Below are positions 1 through 14,400 of a DNA stretch of 64,000 nt, piece by piece (positions within the stretch are counted from its first letter, which is position 1; the number at the start of each line of letters is the position of its first letter). The position numbers and the translations under genes were made by a program. The DNA comes from CBDHFF01 sp965262395 (GTDB taxonomy: Bacteria; Pseudomonadota; Alphaproteobacteria; Rickettsiales; Anaplasmataceae), in NCBI GenBank assembly GCA_965262395.1, contig OZ253531.1, forward strand, positions 558,001 to 622,000. Reading direction: 5' to 3'. The notes below the pieces were generated by a model. It ran no database searches. It had not been told where the DNA came from and worked only from the letters and a program-made list of their open reading frames with translations.

Positions 1-1613
1 TATTCAATAGGCATAGTAAAGACCATTATCAAGGTCAAGATTTGTTTGCAATGAAGTTGGATGATACAAAGACTCTTTTTGATATGGATGTCATAAAAGC
101 TTTTGCTTTAATAGCTAAGGAAAATCCTGAATACAAACCTGAATCTGAATCTACGGAACCTAGAAATATATTAATAATGCATAGAGCTCGTGAAAAAAAA
201 GATAAGTCTGGATATGTTGTAAAGGGTAAAAGAAGGGGTGGAGCTATATATGAGGACTTTATGTGTGATGATGTATCCATGGAGTGTATTAAAATAATTA
301 CTGATGCAGGGGATTTGACTAATGATTATCAAAAATATATGGATATTTTGAAGGGGTTATGTAGAAAATATCCTGAGTTACAGAAAATTAACGCTAAGGA
401 ATTTGTAGATAAAATTTTCGATGTTGACTGGGGAGATAGTAATGATCAGCACAAAATAGACTTTTTTACTTCTAATTATTGCTTTTTAATACATGACAAT
501 CCTCATTGTTATAATTTATTCAGTAGTTTAATAAGTAACAGAGATGACTTAGATGCCCTAGCAAAGATTACTCGTGAATTACAGCACATGTCTCGCATGT
601 TTTTCTTAGAAAATCAGTATAAAAAGCCTATGAGATATAACCTTCTTGCTGGGCTTGAACTCAAAGTCTATAATGCAGTGAAATTTAATGCTAAAGCAGT
701 TAGGGTAAACCATGAGAATAAGTATTATTGCCTTTCGTCTTTTCTAATTTGTAATATGGAGTCTGTTCAATTGATGGTTGATACTGAGTATCATCATAAA
801 TATCATAAAAAAGGTTCAATTAACCCTAGAAGTGCTTATAAATTCTCTTTGAAACGTAGGAATATATTTAACAAAGATCAATCTTTGATTTGCCTTTTTA
901 ATGCTCCAGGGAGAATAGGTGTCAATACGAATCAAGTAGCAGCTGATATTGATCGTGATCTATCTAATTTAGAAATACATATCTTAGAATTGAAGCATTG
1001 TAGGGATAGCCAGGATAATTATGATTTGCCGGATTATGCGCGCTGTTATTTGACAGCAGTTATTATCATACTTGAAAAGTATATAGATTATTTTGCGGCA
1101 ACGAATAAACAAGATAAACCTGCGGCATTAAACAAGCTGCAGATAAATATTGAAAACTTTAATAAGTTATTTCCATTTGCGCCGGAATTATTCCGTTTTG
1201 ATAGATTTTTTAGAAGTGCCGAGGCACCTGCAACAATAAGCGATCCAGGAATTGTATTAGAGTATAGGATGTCATCAGAATTTTTTCGAAACACTCTTGA
1301 GGAGGTGTCAGAAGAAGAAGTGGAGAAGTATTCGCAGAGGCGTTCTGAGTTTGATAAAGATTGTGTGGATCAAGCAATATTTGTAGCACGTTGTGCAGCA
1401 GTTGGTTTTCACAATGGTCGTGTAATTCAAGAAGAATGTGTAGAAAATCGTGCGGAAGTTGGTTCTCAAAATGGTCATACGGATCAAACAAAATGTGTAG
1501 AAAATCGTGCGGAAGTTGGTTCTCAAAATGGTCATACGGATCAAACAAAATGTGTAGAAAATCGTGCGGAAGTTGGTTCTCAAAATGGTCATACGGATCA
1601 AAAAAATGTGTAG
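1..1613 (+). CDS. Unknown protein, 5' end outside window, frameshifted in repeat
   Basis: I do not recognise this protein. The frame is open from the first base of the window through the TTG at 42 and ATG at 51, with sensible residues before them, so the gene probably begins to the left of the window. The body is mixed helical, polar and rich in Lys, Asp and Tyr, with no membrane segment seen. From 1383 it enters a 19-residue tandem repeat (consensus begins VENRAEVGSQNGH). In the fourth copy one base is missing: an A7 run at 1600-1606 replaces the usual AAACAAAA, and a TAG at 1611 stops the frame. The same repeat peptide continues in the next frame to 2086, so the 523-residue product is a truncation of a longer protein. 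Either the gene is broken, the site is phase-variable, or polymerase slippage on the A run restores the frame. Confidence 0.7.
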   Translation, partial: FNRHSKDHYQGQDLFAMKLDDTKTLFDMDVIKAFALIAKENPEYKPESESTEPRNILIMHRAREKKDKSGYVVKGKRRGGAIYEDFMCDDVSMECIKIITDAGDLTNDYQKYMDILKGLCRKYPELQKINAKEFVDKIFDVDWGDSNDQHKIDFFTSNYCFLIHDNPHCYNLFSSLISNRDDLDALAKITRELQHMSRMFFLENQYKKPMRYNLLAGLELKVYNAVKFNAKAVRVNHENKYYCLSSFLICNMESVQLMVDTEYHHKYHKKGSINPRSAYKFSLKRRNIFNKDQSLICLFNAPGRIGVNTNQVAADIDRDLSNLEIHILELKHCRDSQDNYDLPDYARCYLTAVIIILEKYIDYFAATNKQDKPAALNKLQINIENFNKLFPFAPELFRFDRFFRSAEAPATISDPGIVLEYRMSSEFFRNTLEEVSEEEVEKYSQRRSEFDKDCVDQAIFVARCAAVGFHNGRVIQEECVENRAEVGSQNGHTDQTKCVENRAEVGSQNGHTDQTKCVENRAEVGSQNGHTDQKNV

Positions 1614-1894
1614 AAAATCGTGCGGAAGTTGGTTCTCAAAATGGTCATACGGATCAAACAAAATGTGTAGAAAATCGTGCGGAAGTTGGTTCTCAAAATG
1701 GTCATACGGATCAAACAAAATGTGTAGAAAATCGTGCGGAAGTTGGTTCTCAAAATGGTCATACGGATCAAACAAAATGTGTAGAAAATCGTGCGGAAGT
1801 TGGCTTTTCAAATGGTCATACGGATCAAACAAAATGTGTAAAAAATCGTGCAAAAGTTGGTTTTCAAAATGCAAAGAAACCAAATTCAAAATTG
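1383..1894 (+). repeat. 57-bp in-gene tandem repeat, nine copies
   Basis: Copies begin at 1383, 1440, 1497, 1554, 1610, 1667, 1724, 1781 and 1838. The period is 57 bp (19 codons) except for one 56-bp copy. The first copy (VARCAAVGFHN...) and the last two are degenerate and the middle ones are nearly identical, which indicates expansion from the centre. The 56-bp copy creates the frameshift. Confidence 0.9.
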
Positions 1895-2086
1895 ACTTGT
1901 GAATTTCTGCCTGATGCTCAAAGTGAACGTGTCCCTCTGTTGGGCGAAACTCCTAAACAGTCTTATAGTGCAATCCATGGCACCACAGTCAATGACTCTA
2001 GTGAAAGTGAAAGTGAAAGTGAACGTGCCTCTCTGTTGGGCAAAAATCCTAACCAGTCTTATAGTGCCATGAGTGTTTCTTCTTAA
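1610..2086 (+). pseudogene. Out-of-frame C-terminal part of the preceding gene
   Basis: This stretch continues the 19-residue repeat of the gene before it, in the frame reached after a 1-bp deletion. It reads five more copies, the last two degenerate, and then a non-repeat tail. The tail holds two related segments, SERVPLLGETPKQSYSA and SERASLLGKNPNQSYSA, separated by a Ser/Glu hexanucleotide run near 2002-2022, and ends in a Ser-rich terminus at TAA 2084-2086. No convincing independent start codon or ribosome binding site lies at the junction. It is therefore better read as the displaced 3' end of the upstream gene than as a separate gene. Confidence 0.7.
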
Positions 2087-2462
2087 TTTTTAAATAGATC
2101 TTTATCAAGATTTTCCGTGTTAGCATGCAACATCGGTATATATTGAAGTTTGATTCTTAGTTTCAGATAATTGTGTATTTAAGAAATTTATGTTTGTTTG
2201 CTATCTACAATAATTTATTTATCAATAAATTATCTGGGTAAGTGATTCATAACGTTTTGAAATTCTTTAGCTTTAGAGCGTATTCAGCGATTGATATATC
2301 TTGACTCTTGTCAAACTTGCATTTCTCTATGTAGCTTAGTATAATTAATATTAGTAATTATAAGATTAATATCTTAGCAGATGATATTTAACTTAAATTA
2401 AGATTACTGCTGTAAGTTATCTGCATACTATATTGTATATATTTATTATAGGATTAGGACGC
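2087..2462. other. AT-rich intergenic region with one hairpin
   Basis: No open frame is supported here. A perfect 10-bp A/T inverted repeat with a 4-nt loop lies at 2210-2233, flanked by a second matching pair, CAGATAATT at 2164 and AATTATCTG near 2229. It could be a weak terminator or an operator for the giant gene downstream. No clear -35/-10 promoter pair was seen. Confidence 0.4.
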
Positions 2463-5400
2463 ATGTCTATAAAACATCTTGGCTCACGTAATATTGCCAT
2501 CATTATTTCTTCTATATTATTGTTGCTTATAGCAATAGCAATAGCAATAATTTTTGCTGTAATATTCTCGAAAATCAAGAATAAAACACTACAATCTTCT
2601 AGGCAAAGAAGGCAAAAACTCTCTGCAATGGGTATTGCAGAAAAACTGAAAGCAATGACTGAAAAAGAAACAGTAAGTGTACTTAAAGATTTTATTAAAA
2701 GCGATGCGGAAGGAGTGCCCGAGATTGTGAGGTTTTGTGCGACTGATCCTAAGATATTGGGAAGATTGAATAAGAATGAACATGACACATTACTAAAGAA
2801 AATATATACACAAGTAGATGGGCGTGTCGATATACAAGGCTTGTTAAAGAAAAAGATTAATATTGATAATGTGGCTGATGTAGCGCTTGATAATTATGGT
2901 ACCTCAGATGAATTTTTAACAGCTACACTTGCATTAATTAACGCCGGCTCTGATATAAAGGCATCATCTATTGCAGAAAAGATTATTTATGCAATTGCTC
3001 CAGGAGATTGGTATACAGCAGATATTAAGTTTGATGAGATAATGACACCTAAGTTACTACAGGTGTTATTTTCTACTGACAAAGAAAATCAATCTGTTTT
3101 TGCCGAGGTTTTGAAGCAGATTGTAGCTAGGGCACCAGATGAAGATTCAGTAGAGCAATATTCGCAAGAAGCATATAATTTTTTGCAACGTATCATTGTG
3201 CATTCAGCTGTTAACAATCATCTCAAAGTGAAAGATATCCATTTAATAGTTCAATATATTGTGCATACGACCAATGATCCAATGCGCATATCTGAACTTA
3301 TTAATGATCTGGCAGATGGTTTACAAAAGGCTCGCTCTGCGAATGATAATTCCTTTTTCGGCGTAGATCCAGAGCAGCATAAATATGTCCAGAGTATGTT
3401 GGTTCATCTTTTTTGTGGTGTGTATAATGAACTAGAGAAAAAACTAACAGAGGTGTTAGATATTATCAAAGAACATGGGAATCAGAATGGTGAATATAAT
3501 ACAAGACATCATGCTTTACAGATGTCATTTTTACGCATTATTCCATTCACTAATCTCTCTTTTCTGCTACCTTCTCAACCTGCAGATGATCATTCTGTTG
3601 TTGATAAGAATATATTACAATTATTCATGATTTTATGCATTCATAATGCAGATATTGATGGTAATACATGTACCTCATCTTTTTTGGATCCTGGTTCAGT
3701 TGATGGTTTGAATAAAGAACGGCCTATAGATACTGCATCTATAAATGGTATATTGATTAAATTATCTTGCTATTCACAATTAATAAAATTAATTGATGCT
3801 TTGTTAATGCATAAATTAATTGATATTAATGAATTGGCGAGTATTTCAGCTGCTGCACCGACTCAAAGAAGTCTTATTTATCTTGAAGAGGTTACGTCTA
3901 CCCTGTTTTCTGAAGATATTTCTGCGTTACTGATTAAAATATTGACACATGATTCATGCTCTGAAGTATCTAAAAAATACATAATGAAAGAGTGTACAGA
4001 CCATATCAAGAGCGAAAGATTTGAAGATAATATCAGCAATATTTGTATATTCGTAAATCAATTGATTCTTCTTGGCAAGGATGGGAATGACTGGGTAAAT
4101 GAAGGTTTATTTAACATTTTTCCTATTCTGATGGAGCATTCTCTTACACCCTGTCTGAAAAAGGATTGCTATGAAACAGTATGCAATCTTGCGTTATACC
4201 TTGCTACTATAGCTAATGATAAATGTATAAAAATATTACATGCAGGACAGGCTGATTTACATGCCCAGCTTGATGGGGTCAGGGTAGATAATGGAAGTAG
4301 GACAGTAGAGGATGATGATGTTCGTAAAAACATAAAACAGCAGATTAATAACTCTACTATGATTATTCTTGCATGTGAAGCAAAACGGTATGTTGGTGCA
4401 ACACCTGATGCACAAAATTCTCAAACTAAAGACAGTGATAATGCTTTTGCTTTAGCATTACATTTGATGAATGTTGTATTTGTGGAGAAGAAATTATCTT
4501 TTGAAGATCTTGTAGCCATAATGCACATTGCTAGAAACAATCAAGATAAAGATAACCTTTTAGGAATGATTTTCCATGATCAAGATAACCGTTTAGGAAG
4601 TACTCTCCATGATCAAGCTTTGGTTGTGGATGGTTATGATGATAGATGTGATGGCATGATGCGAATGGCATTATTTTGTATAGAAAATATGATATTTTTA
4701 TCGGATCCTACGCATCTTGCAGGTTTGATCGGTATAAATTCAGCTGGCCAGGAAGGTAGAGACGCTCTAAATAAAGCTCAGGAATTAATACAACAAGATG
4801 GCGGTGTTTTCTTTGGTGATGATGAAAAAAGTTGCGCTCAATGGGCTAGGGCAGGCGCAAATGAAGTAGCATGCCTAATTCATATTGCTAAAACATTGAG
4901 ATTGGCTTCTATTGAGACAGTTAGTTTTCCTAATGACCCTAGGTGGATTGATTCATTAGAAGATGGCATGTCCACCACTAACGATGATGTTATGACCTAT
5001 GAGCAATGGAATGACTTATGCAAATATTTATCTGAGAGGAACAAACCACATTTATTAGTGCCTATATTATTGTATTTGTATAAAATGAACGCAGTTGCAC
5101 AAAATAATCAAGATGGCGATTCAATAGATATTGGGAATTACCTTGCAGTCATTAGTTTGATGGTAGACTCCAAAGCGGAAGAGGATCATTTATTTTTTGA
5201 ATTAACTGACTCATGGCAACATTTCTCCGATCAAATTAAAGAAAATTTCAATGAGTTCCTTAAGTTTATGTGTGATTGCGTCAATAAGAGCCAAGACCAA
5301 GGTAGGCGAGATCGGCTCTATAAAAGCAATATATTCCGCATGCTCCTGGAATGTGCCGCAGATTCAAACGTAGCAGTAAACTTTAGTAATCAAAATTTAG

Positions 5401-8400
5401 TTCGTTTCTTGTTGTGTGGCGCAGAAGAGCGAAAAGAGCATGAGGAACGTGCATTAGCAGAGTCGGAATATCTGTATGAGTTGCGTGGAAGAGTTGCTCT
5501 GAGATACTTGGAGGCATCTTTTGTAAAGAATAGCTATGAAAGTAGTATAGGTACAGATGATGAAGGTACTCCTGTGTCTGTAGTGAATATGAGTCATGAG
5601 AAGGAGGTAGAGATAGATTGTGAGAAGAGGATAGACAGTATTATTCAGATGAATCTAGATCATCCTGAATCTAATCTGATTTCTGCTCTTACAAATCTCC
5701 TACATCAGAAGGAAGGAGCATTATCAGCAGAAATGAAGAAGAGAGCAGTTAGTATTGAGACTTTACTAAGGTCAAATATAGAGAAACAAGAAGGTGATGA
5801 GAATGTACCAGAGGTAGGGGATGACCCTGCTGAGGAAGAGCAGTTGTCAGTTGCTGAGAAGGTTAGTAAGCTAAATCAATCAATTACACTACTTACTGTA
5901 GATCAACAAAAATATTATAAATTACTCAGCACTATGTTTGACCATATTGTTAATAATCTTATGATTCATTACGAAAATTGTAAGGAATATTTATGTGCAA
6001 TTATTCCTTGTCCCGAAGATGAGGGAGCAGATCGTGATGAGAAAGTAGGTAGTCAACGTAAGCATGAAATATTTCTATATATGTATAAAAAGCTAGGTAT
6101 TTTTCTTATGCAGAGGAGTATGGTGCCGTACAGAAACCCTGATCAGTCAACACTCAGCTATAATGAAATACGTATAAAAATATTAGGAGATATATTAGAG
6201 CTTCTTAATAGCAGAAAACAAACTAAGGTTATACAAGGTGTTTCTTGCATGGTTTTTGGATATTTTGTAAGTACAATAGGCTCTATAGAATCTGAGCAGG
6301 TAGATGAGTATATTAAATATATAAATCGTGCATTGGTTGTTTTTAGTCAATATGATGATGGTTTTGACCAATTAAATATAGCTACCTTTGTATTAGATTC
6401 GTATATTATTTGCTGTAACAAAGGAGCTAATAATGCAAATGCTCTAATCCATGATATTTCTATGGTAGGTATAGAAATATCCTTTGTTTCTGATTGTATA
6501 GTCTACCTTAAGAAGCTTGATAGGAAGAATAAAGTAAATGAATTGTATGAATCTATCTTAGATATTGTAAGAACAAGTGCAACAGCTAGTGATTCGAAAA
6601 ATATACCTGTCATATATCTATCAATAATGTCTGGTTTGCGTTATCCCGATGTGAATAATATGCAAAATCTTGAAGGAGCGGATGACATCACTGAAGCTGC
6701 AGATAATTGCAGTGATTTATCATCAAAAATGTTTCTAGCAATGGTTGACAAGGGTTATGACATTTATTCATTGATTACTAGAATTATCAATGATATTAAT
6801 GCAGATACTTTCATAGTAGACAAAGCAGAGCGCCTAAAGAATTTTGCCCTATGCGTATTTAATACTGGCAATCGTGAAGCCATACTGGCAGTTGGTACAC
6901 TTCTTGTGTTTTCAGATGATGTTATTGATACATCCCAGTATCTTGAAGAAGATCAGACCAGGGAAATGACTTCCTATTTTGCGAGGGCTTTTTTTAAAAC
7001 ATATGGTACCATGCCGATGGTAGAAGATCAACATACGGATCGCTTTAATCAATTAATAGGAAAATTAAAATGCAACAAAGATAAGCTAATGACAGTATTC
7101 AATATTGCGAAGTATGCAGTAGTTGATTGCGGATTGGAGCGCAATAATTTATATAAAAAAGAATCTTTCTACAGCACGTCATTGATTAATTTACTGTTTG
7201 GAAATGAAAATAAAAATGAAAATGAACTCGCCTCATATGACTTAACATTTCTTTTGTGCTTTATTGAGCCATTAATGAACGATGAGCATCATGATATGCA
7301 TCGGTTAATGGGCTGTGACGAGAATGGTGTGAATCAGTTAATGTGTAATTATGCGCTTGCACTTCAAGGGGGTAATCTTTCCTGGTTTCGTTTGTTGGAG
7401 AATGAATTACTTGTGACTGAGCCTGTGCCAGAATTCATTAAGCAGGTGCTTGGCATTGAAAATGATTATAAGTTTCCTACAGTGGTTAATGGTAAAGTTA
7501 AAGGAATTGATTTGCTGTGTGCTGTAATTCCAGATGATCTCACTGTGGTTCCTGAGTATGTTAAAAGGCTCATGAATAATTTGGCCAAAGTTATCTGCTC
7601 TACGAATAATTTTGCTGTTAGTTTTTGTCATGGTCATCACTTTTCTCAATCGTCATATAGCAAGCTTTTTCAAAAAAAAATACTGCTTGATGACAATAAT
7701 CGGTTAACTGATTTCGCTTGTAGTGTGTTTCATAGTGTTGATCGCAGCAAAGAGAATCCATTGAATATTTGTGTTACTGTTGATGGAGAGATAAAACCTC
7801 TGATTTCTGTTATACTAGAAGTTTCTCATGATGTAGATCCTAAATTACTGGATTATCTTCTAAAGGACAATAATAATGTTCCTTATGTTTCTAGTGATTC
7901 CAAGAGCCCGAATTGTATGCCGATGATTAGAGATGGTATTGAATGCACGGAAGAGATCAGGCTGGCTAAGTTAACAATATTGAAGCATCAAATTATCAAA
8001 AAACTAAATAAAGATCCTTTATCAGATATTAGCGTAGATAACTTTGGCGCTATATGCGATAAAGCAATCACTTATATGAATGAAGAAGAGACAGAAAAAT
8101 TCATAGAAGATGTGCTTAGAGAATTCTTTGAGAGTTTCGCACATGAAGCCACAGAAGATCATGATAAAGAATGTGAACGCTTTTTAAAAGCTGTACCATT
8201 ATTGAATATTTTCTTTAAAAAATACTCTGCTTCTACTCGAACTATAGATTTTTCAAAATGTGCAGGGTTTAGTAATTGTATGGCACGTTATATTCCAATG
8301 TGCTCAGCTCATAATGCTACTGAAGTAGTGAGTTTATTAAATAGTTTGACCACTATTACTGGTAATAAGGTGGCTCAAGATATAAAAATAAAAGATCCTA

Positions 8401-11400
8401 ATTCTTCATCTGTGACGTGCTTAGATAAAGTGTGGCTCTCATATGCTGTTGAGCTTATTAATAGTCCTTCTGCAGAGGGACAACAGAAATTCGTCATGCT
8501 CAGGGCTCTTCTTGAGTTTCAAGACTATCGTAATGGATTGAATGTAGATCGAATGTCATTTTTATTCCAATTATTGAATGATAATGGAAAGTATAAAGGA
8601 ATAGGAGGGTTAGAGAGTTACATTGCGAATATTGCCTCAAAGAAAGAAGAAACAAATGACGCAAAAGATAGGCAAGATAGGGAGAGGAATGATAGAAACA
8701 TTCATCGATTCTTTTTGCATAACTCTGCTGTGTCAGAGGAAGATAAATTATACGTGCATGAAGTGCTTCAGGATATTATCCTAGAACTGTCTAATGCTAA
8801 AAAAGCCAATGATGCAGTGGTACAAGATATTGGAAAAATGATTTCTGCGTGGATTGAGGAAATAGAGTTATTGAGCCTGGAATCAGTACATTCATTGGCA
8901 ATGGGATTATTCTATGTTTCTAATCATATGGATGATGAATTTATACAGAAATTATTGTTACTTATTTATAGGGATATAGAGTTATCCATAGATAATAAAA
9001 AAGTAGATGGTCTACAAAGCATATTTAATATGGTTCTCATGTTAGCTATAGAATCAAAAATAAGCAGTGGGCAGGAATTAATTGAAACTCTTGATAATAT
9101 TTGCTCAAAAAAAGTCACTGAATTAACTGATAATATGAAGCAAAATGTATTAACAATATTTTGTACTTTTATAGATGGATTAAAGAACCATGATAATCCA
9201 AAAATTGATTGCATGATTATGCTCTCACCTATATCAAAATTAATAAATTATCTTGAGTTAGTAGGGGGCGGGCACATTTTTAATGATGCCACAATCGGGG
9301 AAAAACCTATTCAGAAGATGATCCGCTATAAATCCATTACTTATTTCGTATTTATTGCCGAAATCTTAACATTTTATAAAAAGAAAGGAGCATCTAGCAC
9401 GCTTCCATCTGAGAAGGAAATCAAAGATCTGATTGCATTACTCAAGAAGAATAATCAGAAGATTAATTGCGCAGGATTAGTTAATATAAACCAAGGTCTT
9501 TCTCCTTGCATTACAGAAAAGGGTTTTGATGTAATTATAAGGAATATCCTTACTCATGAAGGGGGATTAGAAGTTGCAATTGACTTAATGAAAAATGCTT
9601 TTTCAACAGAAGGCAAAGAGTATGGCGGAATCTTTATGGATATTTCTGCGGAAAATGGTACTTATACCAGTCTCATTCAGATAGTTCATGAGATCCAAGA
9701 CCCTGTATTATCTGAACTTTTTCTTCAAAAAATGAACGAAGAAATAGCTAAGGGCTATTGTTTGTATCCCATGAATGAATCTATAAGAGAAGATAAGATA
9801 CAATGCCTTCTTTCATTAATGTATACTGAGCCAAAGATGGTACTACCTCTTGTAAGAAAAATGTGTATCATCCAAAATTCCCGTGTAAGTAACTCAGATA
9901 CGCCCCCGGTATTAAAGGAGTTTGTGTATATAACACATAATTGCCATGGAGATGAACTTTCTTTTCTTCGTATTTTGCAGTGCAGTATCTTAGGGGAAGC
10001 AGACGATGCTCAACGCGAAGAGGTAATGAATGTTTTGTGCGAAATGGTCAATACATATGATCTTCCTATAGCAGGTAATATTATTGACATAGACATTCTG
10101 AGGATCTTGGATTTTTGCCTAATACAGAAGGATATGCCCTTGCATAAGATTGATAAAGGATTATCGAAAGTATGTAAGATACATAATTGTTCAATATGGG
10201 GTATTAAAGCCGTGGGTGGACAGAGTATTTTTAGTACCGTCCTTAAACAGATGAGGAAAAACGTAACATTAATACAGAGTAACAAAGAAACACCGGGTTT
10301 CAGAGTAAGCATATCGAACTTGATGTATATGCTATGTAATTTTGATATGACGAAATACCCTGACCATAATGATGAAGCTTATTTAGCGAATAAAAAAGAT
10401 TATGATGTTGCTTTAGGTTTGTTAATTGATCTTGCTCATATTTCTTTACATGATGGATATGGTTCAATTATTTCTCTGAATGAGAAGTTTGATATTGGTA
10501 ATGGAAGAAGTATTTCATTACTTGAGATACCAAATGTTGCCGCAAGTTTTATGGGAATGAAACCTTTACATGTACGAAAAACACCTGCTTTAAAGGAAGG
10601 TGCACAAAAAACACCTGCTTTAAAGGAAGGTGCACAAAAAACACTTGCTTTAAAGGAAGGTACGCAAAGAACACCTGAGTTAATGGTAAAGGCTCGCACC
10701 AATTTTTTATCCAATGTTGATGTTTTGCTTCTTACCCACAGTCAGAATGTTGCATTGGAAAAATATGATGATTATTTGGAGTATTTATTTATCTGTTATG
10801 AGCAGGCAAGTAATATCCAAGATCATGAACGTCTAGATGTCCTTAAGAAATCTTTTGCTTCTTTCCTGCAAGCCATTGTAGATAATAATTTGCCCTTATA
10901 TGCAGAATTTCGTTACAAATTTTACAATATGTTCATATTATGTATTAATTCTGGGGATAAGGATTGCTTCAATAATTTTAGTACAATTATCAAGAGAGTA
11001 GTGCCAAATGAACAGTCTTGTTTTTCCTATTTATCTAATAATAAATTAGATAACGAACTAGGCGCCGAGGATACTACCGTGGCAAGCTTCATTAGGCTCC
11101 TACTTATACGCCAGTATAACGAAGTTTCTAATATTGATTCAGTTATGATTAGCAATTTTGTGGGTAGGTTGGTTCGATCCAAGGTAGAACTTGAAGACCA
11201 GCGAATGCTAGATATTTTATTTTCATTAGTTACGTTGCAATCATATTTATTGGATTTGGAATTAAAGAATGATCCAACGTATATGCATGGCAAATGTACG
11301 GTAAAATATTGTATGAATGAAGTAATGGATCAATTTATTGGCTTCTTTGATGGATGTAACGAAAGTTCATTTGGAAGGCAAAATGATAAGACAATTGATA

Positions 11401-14400
11401 TTAATCATAGCGTGCCATGGGATTTAATATTTCGAGTAAGGGTAGGCAGCCCTCAGCGAAATATGTTTGCGTCCTTTTTTGAGGGTGCTATAGGTAGTAT
11501 ATTTTCTAATCATGCTGTCAGTAACGCAGAAATAGCACAAAACCAAGATTATTGGAATGGGCTTCTAGCACACCCTCATAGAGGTAAGGTTGTTTATTCT
11601 AGTGCAGTAATATCCTTTCTTCGTAGAGAAACACTACAATCTGGCGATGTAGATGAAAAGCTGAATAATATTCTTGAGGCTGTGGTGACTGCATTAAACC
11701 ATGAACATATTAAAGGTCATGTGCAAGATGTATTAGCAATGGATACAGAGGTATTTAGGTTGTTGATAGAGGCTGGATTGTTTAATATTATCAATGATAA
11801 CAGTATAGATACTGTTGAGGATAAATTTAAAAGATTTGTTTATGTTTTAGAAAAATTACACCTTGATCAACATATTAATGTCTTGCTTGGTGCTGAAAAT
11901 AATAAATGTTCGGTGATGTCTATAATTAACAAGCATCTTCATATTAATAATGACGAAATGATTCCACTGGAATTTGCAGAATTATTTGTAGATAAATTTA
12001 AGCCTGATACGCATTTAGCGAATGATTTCGTGATAGAAAGTACAGAAAAAGCTCCACAAAAAGAGGGTGCTTATGGAGTTATAGACAAAAAAGCTTCTTG
12101 TGAAGACATTGTTTTTACAAATAAACCAGTTAGTGCCATTTCCAATATTATACTTGATGTTGGTAAACGAGCTACTGTTGCTGTTGATATCAATGTTAAT
12201 GTGGAGGTAGGTCAAGAGCTTGTTATGGAAGCAGAAGTAGAGGTAGGGGCAGAAGTTGATGTTCAACAAGAGGAGACTCGTCAAGTACAGGTGGGTAATA
12301 CGACGGTAGCTGGATTCATCAGAAAAACTGTATATCGGATTGCGTTTGGTGATGATAGTAAATTCGGAGAGTCTAATGACCTGATTTTTGTCAAGGATAA
12401 TAAGTTTCTTGATCATGTTGTAAAGAGACTGGAACATTTTGTTGAAAATAATCAAATTATTATTGACGACGCTGCTATTAAGTATATCGTTGAGCTGGCA
12501 CGTAATAAAGAGTATGTCCCTATAAACTCAATTGAGCAACTAACTGTACTGTTTCCAGGATTAAAATTAGTTGAATATAAAGCAGAGAATTCAGGAGGAC
12601 GATCTACATATCATATATCATATGACAAAGAGAAAGCCGAATTTGCTTCTAAAATGTCTACGGGTGGTCGTGATTTTTGGGGTGCTGTGAAAATTCCTGA
12701 CGATCTTGTAATTAGAAATATATATCAAGGATACAGATCAGGCTTTAGCAATATATCTTCAATTGCTAAGGAAATATGGGGAGATGGTAATCCTAATCTT
12801 AAGAAAATACTAGAGAAATATAGGGGGTTATTTGATACTAAATTTAAAGGGAACACCCTAGATGATAGTACGGTATTTTATGTTATACAGTTCTTATGTG
12901 TAATTTATACTAAATCCAATAATATTCAAAGTTCAGATGAAAGGCTCTTTTTATCAGAGCAATTATCTATGTTTGATAATCTCCTTGGGACTATATCACG
13001 TACTCTCGACAGTGGTGTTATATTCTATTCACAACGCATGGATGAATATAGTAATCATTGTGTATCGCAAATGAATAGTACTCAGGAAGTATTTGATTTC
13101 AATGCTATTCTTGAGCCATTAGCTGAGATGTCAGATCAGGCTCTTAATCCTGATAGTGATCGTTCTGCTGATGATTTTACTTCTAAGCTTTATTCATTCG
13201 CACGGGCATTGAGTCGTTCAAATGATGAAACAACAATAAATCACGCTGTTGAGCATATAAAGCAGTGGGTTTCTACAAGCTGTAACTTAGATTTATTTGT
13301 GTCTGCAGAATATTTTATTGGTATGACTAGCTACATGAGGGAAAAATTTAGATTGGCATCAAGAGATGGCAAGGTATTAACTGGCGAAGATAAATCTACC
13401 ACTATTTCTAATAAAGGCTATGCCAGCCATCCTTTACTGCACTCTCTATTGAGAGGAGATTGTGATTTGGCGAGTATCTATGGTCATATAGGCCTATGGC
13501 CTGATTATACAGAGGGGCGTGGTGCAGATTTTGAAAGTTATGGTAACGAGATACTGCATATATCTCGTAGATGCATTACATTATGTGCAGATATAATTAA
13601 TTTTTCTGGCAACGATATTCATACTTTGGGTCATCAGGTTATTGAACTCTCTAATTATATAGTTAAACTCAAAGATCTCATGAAAGTGATAGAGGAAGCT
13701 ATTAAGCCTAGCCCTGAAAACATGAAAGTGAAATTCTTAATCTCCAAAAGTGCTGAGTATTTAGCGCAGAGCAAATTATTTACCTATAACGAGATTATTG
13801 GGCAACATCTTAGTAGAACGCCAGCAACAAATTTGGAAGGGAATGGTACGATTAAAGAGAGATTGAAAGCCACATTCGCTAGTAAAGATAAGGAGGTTAT
13901 TCGTTTTTCTGAAAATGGTAAACAGATGATAGCCGTTGATCTTCAAAAATCTTTATCTGTTGCGCTTGCAACAGTAAGATTTAATGCCATATCATATGAA
14001 GTTTGTAAGGATGAGCAAAATCACCATTTGGTAGACGTGACGTGGCCTATGGATGCTAAGGGATTTGCGGGTAATCCTACTGTAGGTATGTATGCTAGTA
14101 ATGATACTGTATGGCATAATAAAAGAGCATTGTATAATGAATTATATGCACGTGCTCCATTTATGATACAAGAATTGGCGATATCATATTTTTGTGATTT
14201 TCTTTATACAGAGCAACATGGGCAGGATGATGGAAGTAGACAGTCCTTATCCAAGGCTATGGAGAATGGAGAGTCTGTGATCTTTTTTGAGGAGAGTGAA
14301 GCTAACAAAGTTCAAGCTGTATTTGCTAAATTTAATAAGGATTTTGCTGCGCAAGGAGCTGCTATCTTTTATGATATGATGATAGAAAGAATAGTTACTA

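Noticed and set aside
1210..1889. Long minus-strand frames opposite the 57-bp repeat
   Set aside because: They are reverse translations of the repeat (57 bp is a multiple of three), lack ribosome binding sites and lie opposite a frame that has a non-repeat body.
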